Below, in pieces: positions 36,600-48,483 of a DNA stretch of 64,000 nt; the first letter of the stretch is position 1, and every line of letters begins with the position of its first letter. The DNA is taken from the NCBI GenBank assembly GCA_030549775.1, contig CM060175.1, positions 82,494,745 through 82,558,744 on the forward strand, read 5' to 3'. Origin of the DNA: Tamarix chinensis. Lineage: Eukaryota; Streptophyta; Magnoliopsida; Caryophyllales; Tamaricaceae. Below the pieces are notes generated by a model, which saw only the letters and a program-made list of their open reading frames with translations, ran no database searches and was not told the DNA's origin. The translations under genes and the position numbers were made by a program.

Positions 36600-37010
36600 T
36601 GACATCGATACTTACCCTACAAGACTACTCATGTCAATCATCATCATCAATACGTGTGCTACAAGAATACTCGGGGCTATCGAAACATCCACCACATGAT
36701 TAATTGTGGCTATCCATACTTGCAATATAAAACTACTCATGGCTATCGATACTTGTGTCATGGGATTACTCATGGCTATCGACATATGTGTCACGAGAAT
36801 ACTTATGGATGTTGGCACATGCGCCATAGGAATACTTGTGGCTATTGACATGTGCGCCACAAGACTACTCGTGGCTATAGACATGAGAGCTACGAGAAGA
36901 CTTGTGGATATCAAAACGTGGGCCAAGTGCTACTCGTGACAATTATAACATGTGTCATGAGACTACTTGTAACTATCGAGATATGGGTCACCAATTACTT
37001 GTAGCTAATT
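36600..37010 (+). repeat. 33-bp tandem repeat array
   Basis: About twelve copies of a 33-bp unit of the form ACTCATGGCTATCGACAT.TGTG.CA.GAGA. Because 33 is divisible by three, all frames stay open for a while, giving a repetitive 104-residue minus frame (MSIATS.LVAH units) and plus frames. These are artefacts. Arrays like this are common near CACTA transposon ends, and one possible end lies at 37181. Confidence 0.75.
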
Positions 37011-37181
37011 TCATCAATTACAACAACCAAATCACTTTTTCCATAGCCAATATTTTCTTCAGGGGCTTATAGACCATGATAGGTGAAGTCTAAAATTTCT
37101 ATGGCAAAATATTTTAGCCATGGAAATTTTACTTATTAGACATGAATGTTCCAGTAGCTTATTCAATGATTTGTTATAGTG
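37010..37181. mobile_element. Possible CACTA-type right terminus
   Basis: The segment ends TTTGTTATAGTG, which read inward is CACTATAACAAA, close to the CACTA-family end. It contains the palindromic 'TGGCAAAATATTTTAGCCA', similar to subterminal text of the CACTA fragment at 38575. No matching left end or 3-bp target duplication was found. Confidence 0.3.
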
Positions 37182-37359
37182 AAAAGGGAGGAGAAATGGA
37201 GGTCAGTTATGGCTTGTTCTACAACGAAAATGAACAGAGAAGATAAAGGTGCATGGCATAGGGAGTAGTAACTAGTAAGACACAAATTTGTAGAGAAAAA
37301 AGAAAGTGGAAGCTTAAATCATGGAAATATAATAGAAAGCACTTAATTCTTATTTTTAT

Positions 37360-37563
37360 TGATATTTAGTATGTGCAACAATGCAAGTATATATATCTTG
37401 ACAGGATTAAAGGCTAAGCTAATTACACGGGTTCAACTAAATCTACCTCTAAAGAGATAATAGGATCTAGTTACATCATATAAGATAATTGAATTTGAAT
37501 GTTTGTTACAAGTTCTGGCCGGGTGGAGATATAGTAGGCTAAATATTTAACTACTAATTATCA
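37360..37563 (-). repeat. Copia LTR (3' LTR, left copy)
   Basis: 204 bp, bounded by TG and CA. It matches 41094-41296; shared text includes CATATAAGATAATTGAATTT and AATGTTTGTTACAAGT. Directly to its right, read on the minus strand, is GTGGAGGGA, a polypurine tract, as expected just upstream of a 3' LTR. Confidence 0.7.
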
Positions 37564-38574
37564 TCCCTCCACAAGATGGTGCTCCCATGGGAGATAATGA
37601 TCTTTGGTCTTAGAGTGAAAAGTGGGGATGAAGTCAATGTTTTTGTGAGAGAATATGCTAACTGATCCTTTGACGAAATATGAGATAGTGAAAATGAGTC
37701 GTAAGCGACATGATCACGAAAAAAATGATAGTTAATAGCAATATGCTTCATTCAAGAGTTAATCGAAAGGCATGTGGAACTAATATTATCACAATAAAGT
37801 AATGTAGGGGTGGACAATAAGACAAATTTCATGTTATAGATTATGATTTCTAAGAACTGCAGTGGTAGTTGAATCAAAAGAACAATATTCATCTTCAATT
37901 GAGGAGAGAGTAATAGTTCTTTGCTTCTTAGAACACCAGGTGATAGCATTACCACATAAATAGACAATATATGCTGAATTGGACATCAAATTATCATAAA
38001 TCCCAATCCAGTGAGCATATATAAAAATAATAATAGTGAGTGGGTGATGGAATTTGAGAAACAAACCATGATGGATGGTATTTTTAGGATAGAGTATATC
38101 CCTTTTGGCAGCAGAGGAATGATTTTTAGTGGGAGCATGCTTAAACCTAACAAGCTTGTTAACGTCAAAAGAAACATCAAGTCTTCTTTGTGATAGATAT
38201 TGCAAGCTCTAATAACTTGATGGTAAGTGGTGGCATTAGTAAGTGGTGAACCATCTTGAAGCCATGGAACTTAAGATGAAGATAGAGGAGTGACACAACC
38301 CTTAGCACCATCCATATTAGTTTTGGTCAGAAGGTCACGAATGTACTTCTATTGTGTGAAAAGTAAGCGAGAGTCTGTGGAAAAAAAGCTCAATGCTAAG
38401 AAAATAGTGGATATCACTAAGATCCTTAATAGAAAAGAAGCAGTTAGAGAACTAATAAAGTGGTTAATTGATGTAGTATCATTGTCAGTGATAATCAAAC
38501 CATCAACGTGAATCAAAAATAAAGTGTGATAATGTAGGTGTAATAAATAAATAGAGACGGATCATTGTTGGAAT
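37564..38574 (-). pseudogene. Copia reverse transcriptase/RNase H remnant
   Basis: Minus-strand remains of a Ty1/copia pol. From the right: the RT catalytic region reads HVDGLIITDND where active copia elements have YVDD, so the second catalytic Asp is lost. Next is the 'MQYLSQRRLDVSFDVNKLVRF' type connection, with RNase H text WCSKKQRTITLSSIEDEY. Last comes the C-terminal HFFRDHVAYDSF..ISSKDQLAYSLTK. Several frameshifts and stops separate these pieces. The upstream RT, integrase and protease are absent because a CACTA terminus begins at 38575. Confidence 0.85.
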
Positions 38575-38692
38575 CACTACAAGAAAATAGAACTTTGGCA
38601 ACGTGTTTTAGCCACAACCGAAAAATTTTGGTGCCAAAACACATTACTTGCGACAACTATTACCTATCGTGGCAAAAACCTATTACCTTAAT
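38575..38692 (+). mobile_element. CACTA transposon terminus fragment
   Basis: Begins CACTACAAGAAAATAGAAC, the canonical plant CACTA terminal inverted repeat. It is followed by subterminal text of the GGCAACGTGTTTTAGCCAC / GTGGCAAAAACC type. It sits directly against copia RT sequence and is cut after about 118 bp by a long-LTR start. No opposite end was found. Confidence 0.7.
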
Positions 38693-40200
38693 GAAATACC
38701 CCAAAATCTTAAATTATGAATTATAACAAAATAAGGATATATTAGGGAAATTAAGTAAATAAATTATCTTATTAAAATAAAGGGGAATTAATTAAGGCAA
38801 AATAAGGAGAAAATAATAAATAAATTATTTAGAAAAAATTTGGACATTTTACTAATTAACATGGAAGTTAAGGAAAATTTGTCCAAAATAGCCAAATTAA
38901 TCTAAAAAGGAATTTAATTATTATTATTATAATAAATATTATTAATTTCAAATATTCAAAAATAGATAAATAATAAAATACCAAATACCCCAACACATCC
39001 ATTTTCTCCTTTTTCCTTTCCCCCTTTTCTTCTTTCTTTTCCTTTTTCTTTCTTTCTCACCTTTCTCCTTTCTTCTTCTTTTCTTCCCCAAAATGGGCCA
39101 GCCCGCCAACCCAATTCCCTTCTCCCCTCCCCCGTCTTGCGTGACCCAAGCCCGCGTTGTCCTTTTTTTTCCTGTGCCTAACGCCCCAGCCTGTCCGCCT
39201 CCCCCCCTTTTTTTTCTTCTTTTCCTTTTCCCCTGGAACGACCGGTCCAGCCAGTCACCCTTCTTTTTCTCCTCGACCCCGACCTGCAGTCCCGGCCTGT
39301 AGCCTTCCTTCCTCCGGCCGCCACCACATGTTGTCCGGCCTCCCTCCTCTCTCCCCCCCTGTTGTTTTCCTTTCCTTTTTCGGCCCTGACCAACCCCACA
39401 ACTCCCCTCCACACATGCCTCCCTTTCCTTTTCTCCCCCGACCTAACATGCCATGGTAGGACTGCACCGCCTGCCACCGCTGGTCGGCGACCTGCCTTAC
39501 CTTCCCCCGATTTTCATCTTCTTCCTTCGTCATTTCCCCCTCAAATTATCCTATAAATATCCCCATAGGCAGCCATAATCGGGTCTTTGTTTTCGTAGCC
39601 TAAAAACCCTGATTTTTGAGCCACCGCCTAAACAACTCCTTATTCCGTCGCCGTCGACGATCGCGCCAAAAAATCCACCCACCAAAACCTTACCCACATT
39701 ACCCTCTACATAACTGAACCACCCTCCTCCCTTATCTTGCCCTACACGAGCCACACCGGTCGTGCAAAATCACCATCCCAACCAGCCCACTTCGACCTCT
39801 CGCCGCCCCTCGTGCCACCGTCCACCACAACCAGCACCTCCTCCATCCTCCAAAAAAACCAGGAGACTTCACCCTACCTTCCCATATCTCCATCTCTCCC
39901 TGCCTCCCTCTCCTTCTACCTTCTCCACCTTCCACCACCTTCGGCCACTGCACCGACCGTCATGCGCCGCCACTTCCTGCTGCACCACCACCTCGATTCC
40001 ACCCCTCTCCACCTGAGACACCTTCCACCACCTCAAACACCCCCTCATTCTCTCTCCTCTAGCCTATACCCCCATCTCTCCACCTCTCTTCCTCCTCCAC
40101 CGCCGCTGCCGGTTCCGCCACCAACCCTAGGTGGTGTTCTAATTTCCCCAACCCTTAAACTTTTTATATATAAGTGTTAATAAGTTTTAATAATATTAAT
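38693..40200 (+). mobile_element. Long LTR copy 5 (forward), 5' portion
   Basis: Starts TGAAATACCCCAAAATC and matches LTR copy 8 from 56633 (shared AAATAAATTATTT..ATTAAAATAAA and GGAATTAATT phrases). The polypyrimidine block spans about 38990-40140 with TATAAATA at 39552-39559. The body then dissolves into a trinucleotide microsatellite at about 40203-40930, so its 3' half is missing or unrecognisable. The long open frames at 38948-40180 are translations of the pyrimidine block. Confidence 0.6.
39552..39559 (+). promoter_or_regulatory. TATA-like motif of LTR copy 5
   Basis: CCTATAAATATCCCCATA, 0.86 kb from the LTR start. Nearly identical to the motif at 57588-57595. Confidence 0.5.
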
Positions 40201-40202
40201 AG

Positions 40203-40930
<728 letters not shown>

Positions 40931-41093
40931 TGGTACTTTTACTATTTTGGAGCAGGGTCGAAAAGTAAATGGATTTGACGATACAATTTCAACTGTAGTG
41001 GAGGGCAGTAAGGAAGTTCTAGAAGACATGATGGAGAGATAGTGGAAAAGAAAAAAGAAGGCAGGATCAAGCTTGTGAGAGAGGAAAAGTGTC

Positions 41094-41296
41094 TGAATAT
41101 TTAGTATATGCAACTGCAGATGTATATATAGCCAGAGAGGATTAAAGGTTGTGTTGATTACATGGGATAAAATAAAGATACTATAGAGAGATTTAGGACC
41201 TAGTTATAACATATAAGATAATTGAATTTGAATGTTTGTTACAAGTGCTAGCTGTGTGGAGATATAGTAGGACAAATACTTGATAATTGATTATCA
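41094..41296 (-). repeat. Copia LTR (5' LTR, right copy)
   Basis: 203 bp from TG to CA. It pairs with 37360-37563 and ends GATTATCA like its partner (AATTATCA). The gag-like start on the minus strand lies just inside it. Confidence 0.65.
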
Positions 41297-41949
41297 AGAA
41301 AATGTGTGCATGAAAAGAGGAGGAACACAAGGCTATTTAGAAGGCTATGGAAGACAGTAAATAGCAAGAAAATAAAGAGGAGAAATAGCTGCAAGGTTGT
41401 ATTTTCTAGCAGGAGAAGTGTGCACAAGGACATAAAAAAAAATCAAATGAAAGAGTGAGGTAAAAACATCTCAATTGGGTGCAAAAAGGAGTGCATGAAA
41501 GTGAGGTTTTGCATTAGATTTTGTAGTTTGAAATGGAAAGAAAAATAGATGAGGTGAAATGGGCTACGATACACGATCATAGCAACACCATGCGTAGAAA
41601 GGTGGAAAGAAAATGGAGCCTAACGCATGGCAAATGGATGATTGAATGAGAGGATGAACATGGGATACTAAAAGCGGGTTTAGGAAATGAAAAGAGGAAA
41701 GAGATATGGAGGGGAAAAATTAAATGTGCATGTCTCCTTTGAGCGTGGCGCTTATGTGCCTGATGGATGATATCTTTTGCCCCCGTGCCTCAATGCTCAA
41801 TTGTGGGATATTAGGTACTCTAAAATTTTGAGTTAAACTTAAATTTTAAATAATTTTTCTACGATTACAACCTTCTTCTGAAATTAAATACCTCAAATAT
41901 AATATTGTAAGGTTTTTTTATCCTCCCCCGTTAAAGGAGCGCATAGGTT
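41297..41949. other. Spacer upstream of duplication arm B
   Basis: No gene. Moderately purine-rich to 41720, then AT-rich. It contains nothing resembling FAD2 exon 1 or its promoter. Confidence 0.45.
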
Positions 41950-42689
41950 TGCTGCTAGCTGCTAAATGCCAACATAAGTATTTAGATGGTGTCTATATGC
42001 ATGGTCCCTTGTTTGTCAATAATCTGAGTCTGCACCCTAATAAATTCCCCGAAAAATTATATATGCCACGTTAGATATGATCCTACCAAATGATGTCCCT
42101 AATTCCTACTCCACATAACACTATGTGGTTCATGTTAGCTGTAGGTTTGTATTTTAGTGTTATTGTTTTATATTTTTATATATATTCTTTTTAAGGGATC
42201 AGAAGGATGAAAGATTCTCTTTCATGTTTGTGGGTTGTACAATTAATTTAGGATTCAAAATTTTGATTTGATATTCAAAAAATTTAATCCAATGTTTAGT
42301 GCATTCAATTTATTATTTTAAGAGGATTTTTCAGCAAATCATTCGATCTGAAAAAATATTTAGTATATTTTTAATTAGTTCTATAATATATTAAAACATT
42401 ATAATTTTGTAGTGTTAAGTTGTTTACTTTTATTTCCTTTTACAATTTAAACATAAATAATTATAACTTAATACTCTTTTTTATATAAAATAAGACACTT
42501 ATATGGTTATATATATCACTATCAATAGATATACAATCTTTATTTTTCAAAATCACTTGTAAACGTTATTGAAAATATTAAAATAACATTTTTATAGAAT
42601 ATGGAGTATATCAGATATCCAGTCAATATTCAATCTGCATGTTTGGATATCAAGAAAACTAAATATCTATTTTAAGGAACATAAAACAG

Positions 42690-43230
42690 ATAACCAGTTA
42701 TAAACATTCCTATCAATAGTGGAACAGTGTCTGGTGCCTTCTAATGACAATGCAACATCAGAGCACATTATTCCTTCATGAATTATTCTTCTTCTTCATT
42801 TGTCACGGACCATGGTTAATAGAATACACAGTTAAGAGCCCACAAATCCCACATTGAAGAGATAAGGCTATTTTATCTTTTATCAATTTGTTTTAGGATT
42901 AAATATCCCTTGACATTGGGAATTGTCCAGTCATATAGACAAATTCCAAAGAGAAAGCTTCAATTGAATATTAAGTAAATAAATGCCGTGTTCTATCTTG
43001 CCTACCAATAGAGAAAGAAATATTATACATATCATGAGCCTTGTGAGCTGCTTTTTTTCATTGTCAATTAAACTTTATTTGAAGTTGTATATATGGTTTA
43101 AGCTTTTAAGGTAAATGCTTAGTCAGATTTACAAGAAAGTTATCTTGATTCAAAGAAGCTCCTATTTGGGTTCATTTGAATCATTGTAAAGTCTTTATGT
43201 TGACATTGATGTGAGCTAAAACTTTCCTTG
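42690..43230. other. Insert specific to duplication arm B
   Basis: Interrupts the intron match between ATATCTATTTTAAGGAAC and TCGCTTGAATTTTCTATGG. It contains CCCACAAATCCCACATTGAAGAG and GGATTAAATATCCC, text resembling LTRs of some plant retroelements. I could not define its ends. Confidence 0.4.
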
Positions 43231-44140
43231 TGTTTCAATTCGCTTGAATTTTCTATGGTCTAGATTAGGTTGATCCAAATTTTGGATTCAGATAAGGGGT
43301 TGGTGCTCCTTAAATGTTGGGATATTTTGGATAATATTGTGTTAGATCACGCAACTAAAGTCCTATTTTTGTGTGGTATATGAACAACATTCACTTATTA
43401 TGGGTCCACGAAGGTACTTATGAGTTTTAGAGAACTTTACAAGCACTTGCTATTTATCTGTAACTATATGTACGTGTGAGAATTCAGGCGAAACGGCCTA
43501 TTTGGATCTTTTTATTCCGAAAATCACCTAAGTTTATTGTGTTATAAAATAGCCTCTCATAATTTTGTGAAGAAAGGTGCAAAAGCGCAACGTACACTTT
43601 TTTTTTTTCAAAAAAAAAACATTATGTACTCTTTTCTTGTGGATTTTTTCGGTATTGTGAGTGACGAGCCTTGGTGCACAGGCATTGTGTTAATCATAAT
43701 AGGCGAGATGCACTGACAAATGGTTCATGTTCTCATATTTGATTGGGCTTTTGTTTGTACATTTTATGGATTCCAGTCGGAATCATTCATCCGACGTCCG
43801 ACGATCAGGGCTACTGTTTGTTGAAAAATGTGTTCTTCTCTATCACTAGGGCGGGCCCACTAATTTATGCCGATTGCAACTTCTTCGCGTACACACAACG
43901 ATCGAATTGATTTTGATTTTGTTTTTTGTTTTTGGTTTTGGTGATGTGAAGCGATATGGCCACTGGCCCGGCTGCCCATGTTATTCATTCATCTACTGTT
44001 TAAATCTGGGCAACGATAAATATGATGGAACTCATTGCCCCCTCATTGGTTCTTTCATTCCACATGTGTTTCTTCTTGCTATGGATGCTTAAATTTTAAG
44101 TCAGCTTACCTGTAGCATTCTGCATGCAGCCTGAGCAAAT

Positions 44141-45288
44141 ATGGGCGCAGGTGGCCGGGCAGTTCCTCCCGTCACAAAAAAGGCAGGGGGTGATGAAGTA
44201 CTTCAGCGGGTTCCACATGAGAAGCCGCCCTTCACGCTTGGTCAATTAAAGAAGGCCATTCCACCTCATTGCTTCCACCGATCCGTCCTCCGTTCTTTCT
44301 CCTACGTTATTTTTGATCTCACCATCGCCTTCATGCTCTACACCCTAGCCAGCGCTTACATTCATCTCCTTCCTCAACCTCTCTTGCGCCGCATGGCCCA
44401 TCTACAGGGCTGTTCAAGGGTCTGCCTTGGGCGGTGTTTGAGTCATAGCTCATGAGTGCGGCCACCATGCCTTTAGCGACTACCAATGGCTCGACGACAC
44501 CGTTGCCTCATCCTCCACTCATGCCTTCTCGTCCGTTACTTTTTGTGGAACTATAGCCATCGACGCCATCACTCTAACACCGGCTCCCTTGAAAAGGATG
44601 AAGTGTTCGTTCCAAAGAGGAAAGAAAGGCTCAGCTGCTTTTCCAAGTACCTCAACTGCTCAACAACCCTCCGGGCAGGATCCTTATGCTTGCTGTCACA
44701 CTCTTCCTTGGGTGGCCTTTGTACAACGCCTCAGGCAGGCATTATGAGAAATTCGCTTGTCACTATGATCCTTATGGTCCAATCTACAACGACCGTGAGA
44801 GGCTCCAGATCTACATCTCCGATGCAGGTGTCCTCGCCGTGGCATACGGGCTTTTCAGGCTGGTAGCAGCCAGAGGTCTTGCTTCGGTATTCTGTCTTTA
44901 CGGCGGCCCGTTGCTTTTTGTAAGTGGTTTCCTCGTTCTGATCACGTATCTTCAGCGCACACCCCCATCCCTGCCCCACTACGACTCCTCTGAGTGGGAC
45001 TGGTTTAGGGGAGCCTTAGCTACGGTGGACAGAGATTATGGATTCTTGAACAACGTCTTCCATAACATAACCGATACGCATGTGGTTCACCATTTGTTCT
45101 CTACCATCCCGCATTACCATGCAATGGAGGCTACCAAAGCTATAAAGCCGATCTTAGGCAGTTATTATCAATTCGACGGGACACCTTTTTACAAGGCAAT
45201 TTGGCGGGAAGCAAAGGAGTGTATTTATGTTGAGCCAGATGAAGGTGATCAGAACAAAGGCGTCTTCTGGTACAACAATAAGCTATGA
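44141..45288 (+). pseudogene. FAD2 pseudogene (duplicate copy)
   Basis: Clear duplicate of the 25223-26377 gene, including the splice acceptor and CC.GAGCAAATATGGG start context, the YNNKL end and the 3' flank. Lesions against the intact copy: loss of 2 bases near 44376; TGG to TGA (Trp101 codon) at 44439-44441; loss of 1 base near 44505; gain of 8 bases near 44656 (duplication of CTGCTCAA-type text); in-frame loss of 9 bases near 44723 (three residues of LMF type); and loss of 3 bases near 45254. The sum (-7) equals the length difference of 1148 against 1155. The third histidine box reads HVVHH. The longest surviving frame, 44686-45288, lacks the first two histidine boxes. It also lacks exon 1 and promoter. 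It cannot make a desaturase. Confidence 0.95.
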
Positions 45289-45640
45289 GGGTAATTAATT
45301 ACCCCTTGTAAGAGATCGAGAGGCAGGGAGCTAGCTTTTTAACTACATCAGTGTCCGCCATTTTTGCCTGCCTTGATCGTTGTTTCTTTGTACTTGCTGT
45401 AGTATATTCTACTATTTGGGACCTCTAGTTTTCATTTCCTTCTTCATGCTTCGGCGCCTATGCGTTAGCAAGGAGGAAAGTAAGGGAATAAATATGAAGG
45501 TTCTGTTGTTGCTCATTGACGAAGAAAAATAACTGAAAAGAAGAAGAATTTGTTCGTCTCTTTCAGTACTACATGTGTGTATTATAAATTGTGACCTGAA
45601 TTGCTCTTCATTTCCTTCAGGACCCTACTTTTTCGTCCAT
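45289..45640 (+). other. Duplicated FAD2 3' flank
   Basis: Matches 26378-26740 with small indels (for example GGGTAATTAATTACCCC directly after the stop). The AATAAAAATAAATG polyadenylation text of the intact copy is altered to GAAAAATAACTG near 45522-45535. Confidence 0.7.
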
Positions 45641-47025
45641 GCCTGTTTAAACTATAATATATAACTAATTTAGTGAAATTTAGTTCCAAAACGTTGCACA
45701 ATGTGGTATAGATATGCACTAGAATGGCTTATACTCTATAGGCACATTGTTGGCGCTAGGCAGGAAATACTTTTCTCCTTGGATTGAGTTTTAATACACA
45801 AACAGATATTATCAGCAAACTAACTATCTAATGAAATCAAATGGACCTCAAGGGTCACTACACAACTCAAAGTCATATAGGCCTAAGGTTAGACATCAAA
45901 TCATAGTCCAAACACTTAACCAATGCAACTCGATTCAATCCTTTCCAGCATTTCATTTCCAATTATTTCAATATCTAATAGGTATTCAACTATAAAGTCA
46001 AGTGTCCATACGAAGGTTAACAACGTCCAACTAAATAAAAAGATATCATGAATGTCAAACATAAGCTGAGGTCAAGCTTAGTCAACTTATAAGATCGACC
46101 ACAAGAAAGTTAACAAAACTATCCGACGGACTAGTTAAATGGTCCCCCAATCCAAGTGGTTGGTCCGTGAACAACAACATCAAACAAATAAAGTAAACCA
46201 ACTAAACCAGTCAATTAGTTCCTCCCTTAACCAATCATTTGTTACAAGTATAAACCAACACATATAAATTCCAACTTAATCAGTCAACTGGTGGGCCAAA
46301 ATTACCAGGTTGGTGGACGAGTTGATTGGTTTTTCCAATACCAATTGAATGATTTATTGGGGCAAAATACACATATAACATGCGATTCATACATAAATAA
46401 ATCTTAATATGTCCATACAATCCTAACATGCTCCTACATTGATAAGACAAATATAAAATCATGCTTAACAATTAGGCTATCCATATTCATGCTTATTAGT
46501 TAATTACACAATAGTTCTCATAGTTACCTTATTAATCATCATTCCATGGCTAAAATAGCTAAATCATACTTATACTCACATATATCACAATAAAGACTAG
46601 GTATATGGTAATAAATGTAAAAACATGCTCCAAATACAATTTAAAATGTATAACTACCAACCCATACACATTCTCATGCTATTACATGTAATAGCATAAA
46701 AGCCATAATTTCATAATAACTACAACCTAGCAAGATACTAGGCCTAAAAAGTCTAACATGCTCACACACATATATTTTAAAATCTTAAGATTAGTTGGAT
46801 TTACCTAGATTCAATGCTCAAGAAAAAACACAAAAATACCTTATTCCAAGGCCAACTTAAGAACCACTTGGATAACCTTCCAAAATGCCAATAATACAAA
46901 AATAAAAACACATAAAAACAATCCAAAATATCAAATCAAAATTCAAGGTTCCAAAGGAATAGGAAATAATATCCAAAATAAGAGTGCAAGCAACCCAAAG
47001 CATGGTAGGTTAGCATCAACCTAGC

Positions 47026-47362
47026 TGCTAATTTCAACCATTGATGTTGTTACATGATTTCAGAGGGGACAAGAGATAGAGAATAATTCTTTATTTAGCA
47101 ATGAATGGTTAGGTATAAAAATCATTTTGGTAGATTTTGGGGTAAATTCATTGGTATAAAACTCTAGAAGTCAGAAAGATAACCATACAACTCCTTAAAA
47201 TAATTATCAACAATGATACAACAAGATTGGAATATTAGGAAATGATTGGTAAGCTTTGTAAGAAAAAAAAGAATTGGGAAAACGTAACCTAAACCAATCA
47301 ATCAATTGGTTTTGTAAGGTTAGTTAACCGGTCTCACTAGAGACCAAAAATTAAAAACAAGT
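47026..47362. other. Non-coding spacer
   Basis: AT-rich, no feature recognised. Confidence 0.4.
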
Positions 47363-48483
47363 TATAGCACCCAAAAATTTACTACTATTTTTTTTTAAAA
47401 GCGGGAGTATTACCATAACTAAGTGGGTCTTACCATCACACTTAACACAAGTTTGGTCCATTCCTTTCTTGTATTAAATGCAAGGATAAAATGTTTGCAA
47501 CAAATAAATCAAAACTTATGGAAATAGATAGAAAAAAGCAAATTACTTTAATAAATTAAATGTAAGGATAAAGTATTAAGTACATGTTGTAAATAATACA
47601 ATATATAGAAGAAGAGAAAAGAGGAACAAAGTGGATAAAGAGTCCAAAAGAGATATATGAAATCTAAGGCACACAATACGTGCGATCCTAAATATCTAAA
47701 TGCAAGATTGTCATCAAATATCCGCAACACAGTGTACACAAAGTGTAGTATTAGCATATGTCTCCTATTAAATAACATAAACATCTTAAAGAGATTACAT
47801 TATGAATAAGGCCCATACAAAGAAAGTGGTAGAAATGCAATAACACGATAATAACATTCTTTATATAGATGTCAATTGTAAAGAAGGCAACTCAACCACC
47901 AAATATAAAATACTGTAATATAAACATATGGATAGATTATATTCACTGATTATTATATTTCATCATCATGATCACAACCAATAGATTATATTTACTAGAG
48001 GATGGAGACGATCAAAAGAATCATAACCACCAATATAGTATATGAATGGTATTAACCCTTGTTAGCCCATCTAGAAACGTAACCAAACCACCAAATAATA
48101 TGACACTTAATCACTTAAATATGCATACTCCTCATAGGGTTAAAATTTATTAAGAGACCTAGAGAGTAAAACATAGCTTCCTAGATGGCACATAAGGCAC
48201 CTAGCATCATAGAAGAGAAAAAAAATTGAAATGACACCAAGTGAAATACCACACCTGTACTCAAGTAACTACCTTGAGCACTATTAGTCCTAACTCAAGA
48301 TCTTACACTTTAAGTGATTAACATTTAATCAAGTATTTAGGTCATACAAGAAATTTAGTCCCAAAAAATAACACTTAATCACTTCTACCAACACAATATC
48401 ATTTTTTATTAGTTAGTTTCAATAATATTTACGCACTTAATCCATAAAGGAATTAAGACTCAACCTCTTAGATCAAACCCAAA
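47363..48483 (-). mobile_element. Long LTR fragment 6 (reverse)
   Basis: Starts TATAGCACCCAAAAATTTACTAC, the reverse-orientation family end. It carries the usual next phrase (GGGTCTTACCATCACACTTA) and is cut at 48484 by another LTR start. The remainder, if any, is beyond the nested elements or outside the window. Confidence 0.55.

Larger units (their letters stand above)
41950..47025 (+). repeat. Segmental duplication arm B
   Basis: Direct copy of 23835-35990 without the arm-A-specific blocks 26756-29574 and 29745-34771. Arm B in turn has about 0.5 kb of extra sequence at about 42690-43230. It carries the FAD2 pseudogene. Its left edge corresponds to the inside of the FAD2 leader intron. Confidence 0.85.

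Noticed and set aside
40985..41000. CTGTAGTG as a possible second CACTA end
   Set aside because: The same bases fall within the gag-like start of the copia element (minus strand), and no 3-bp target duplication matches 38572-38574.
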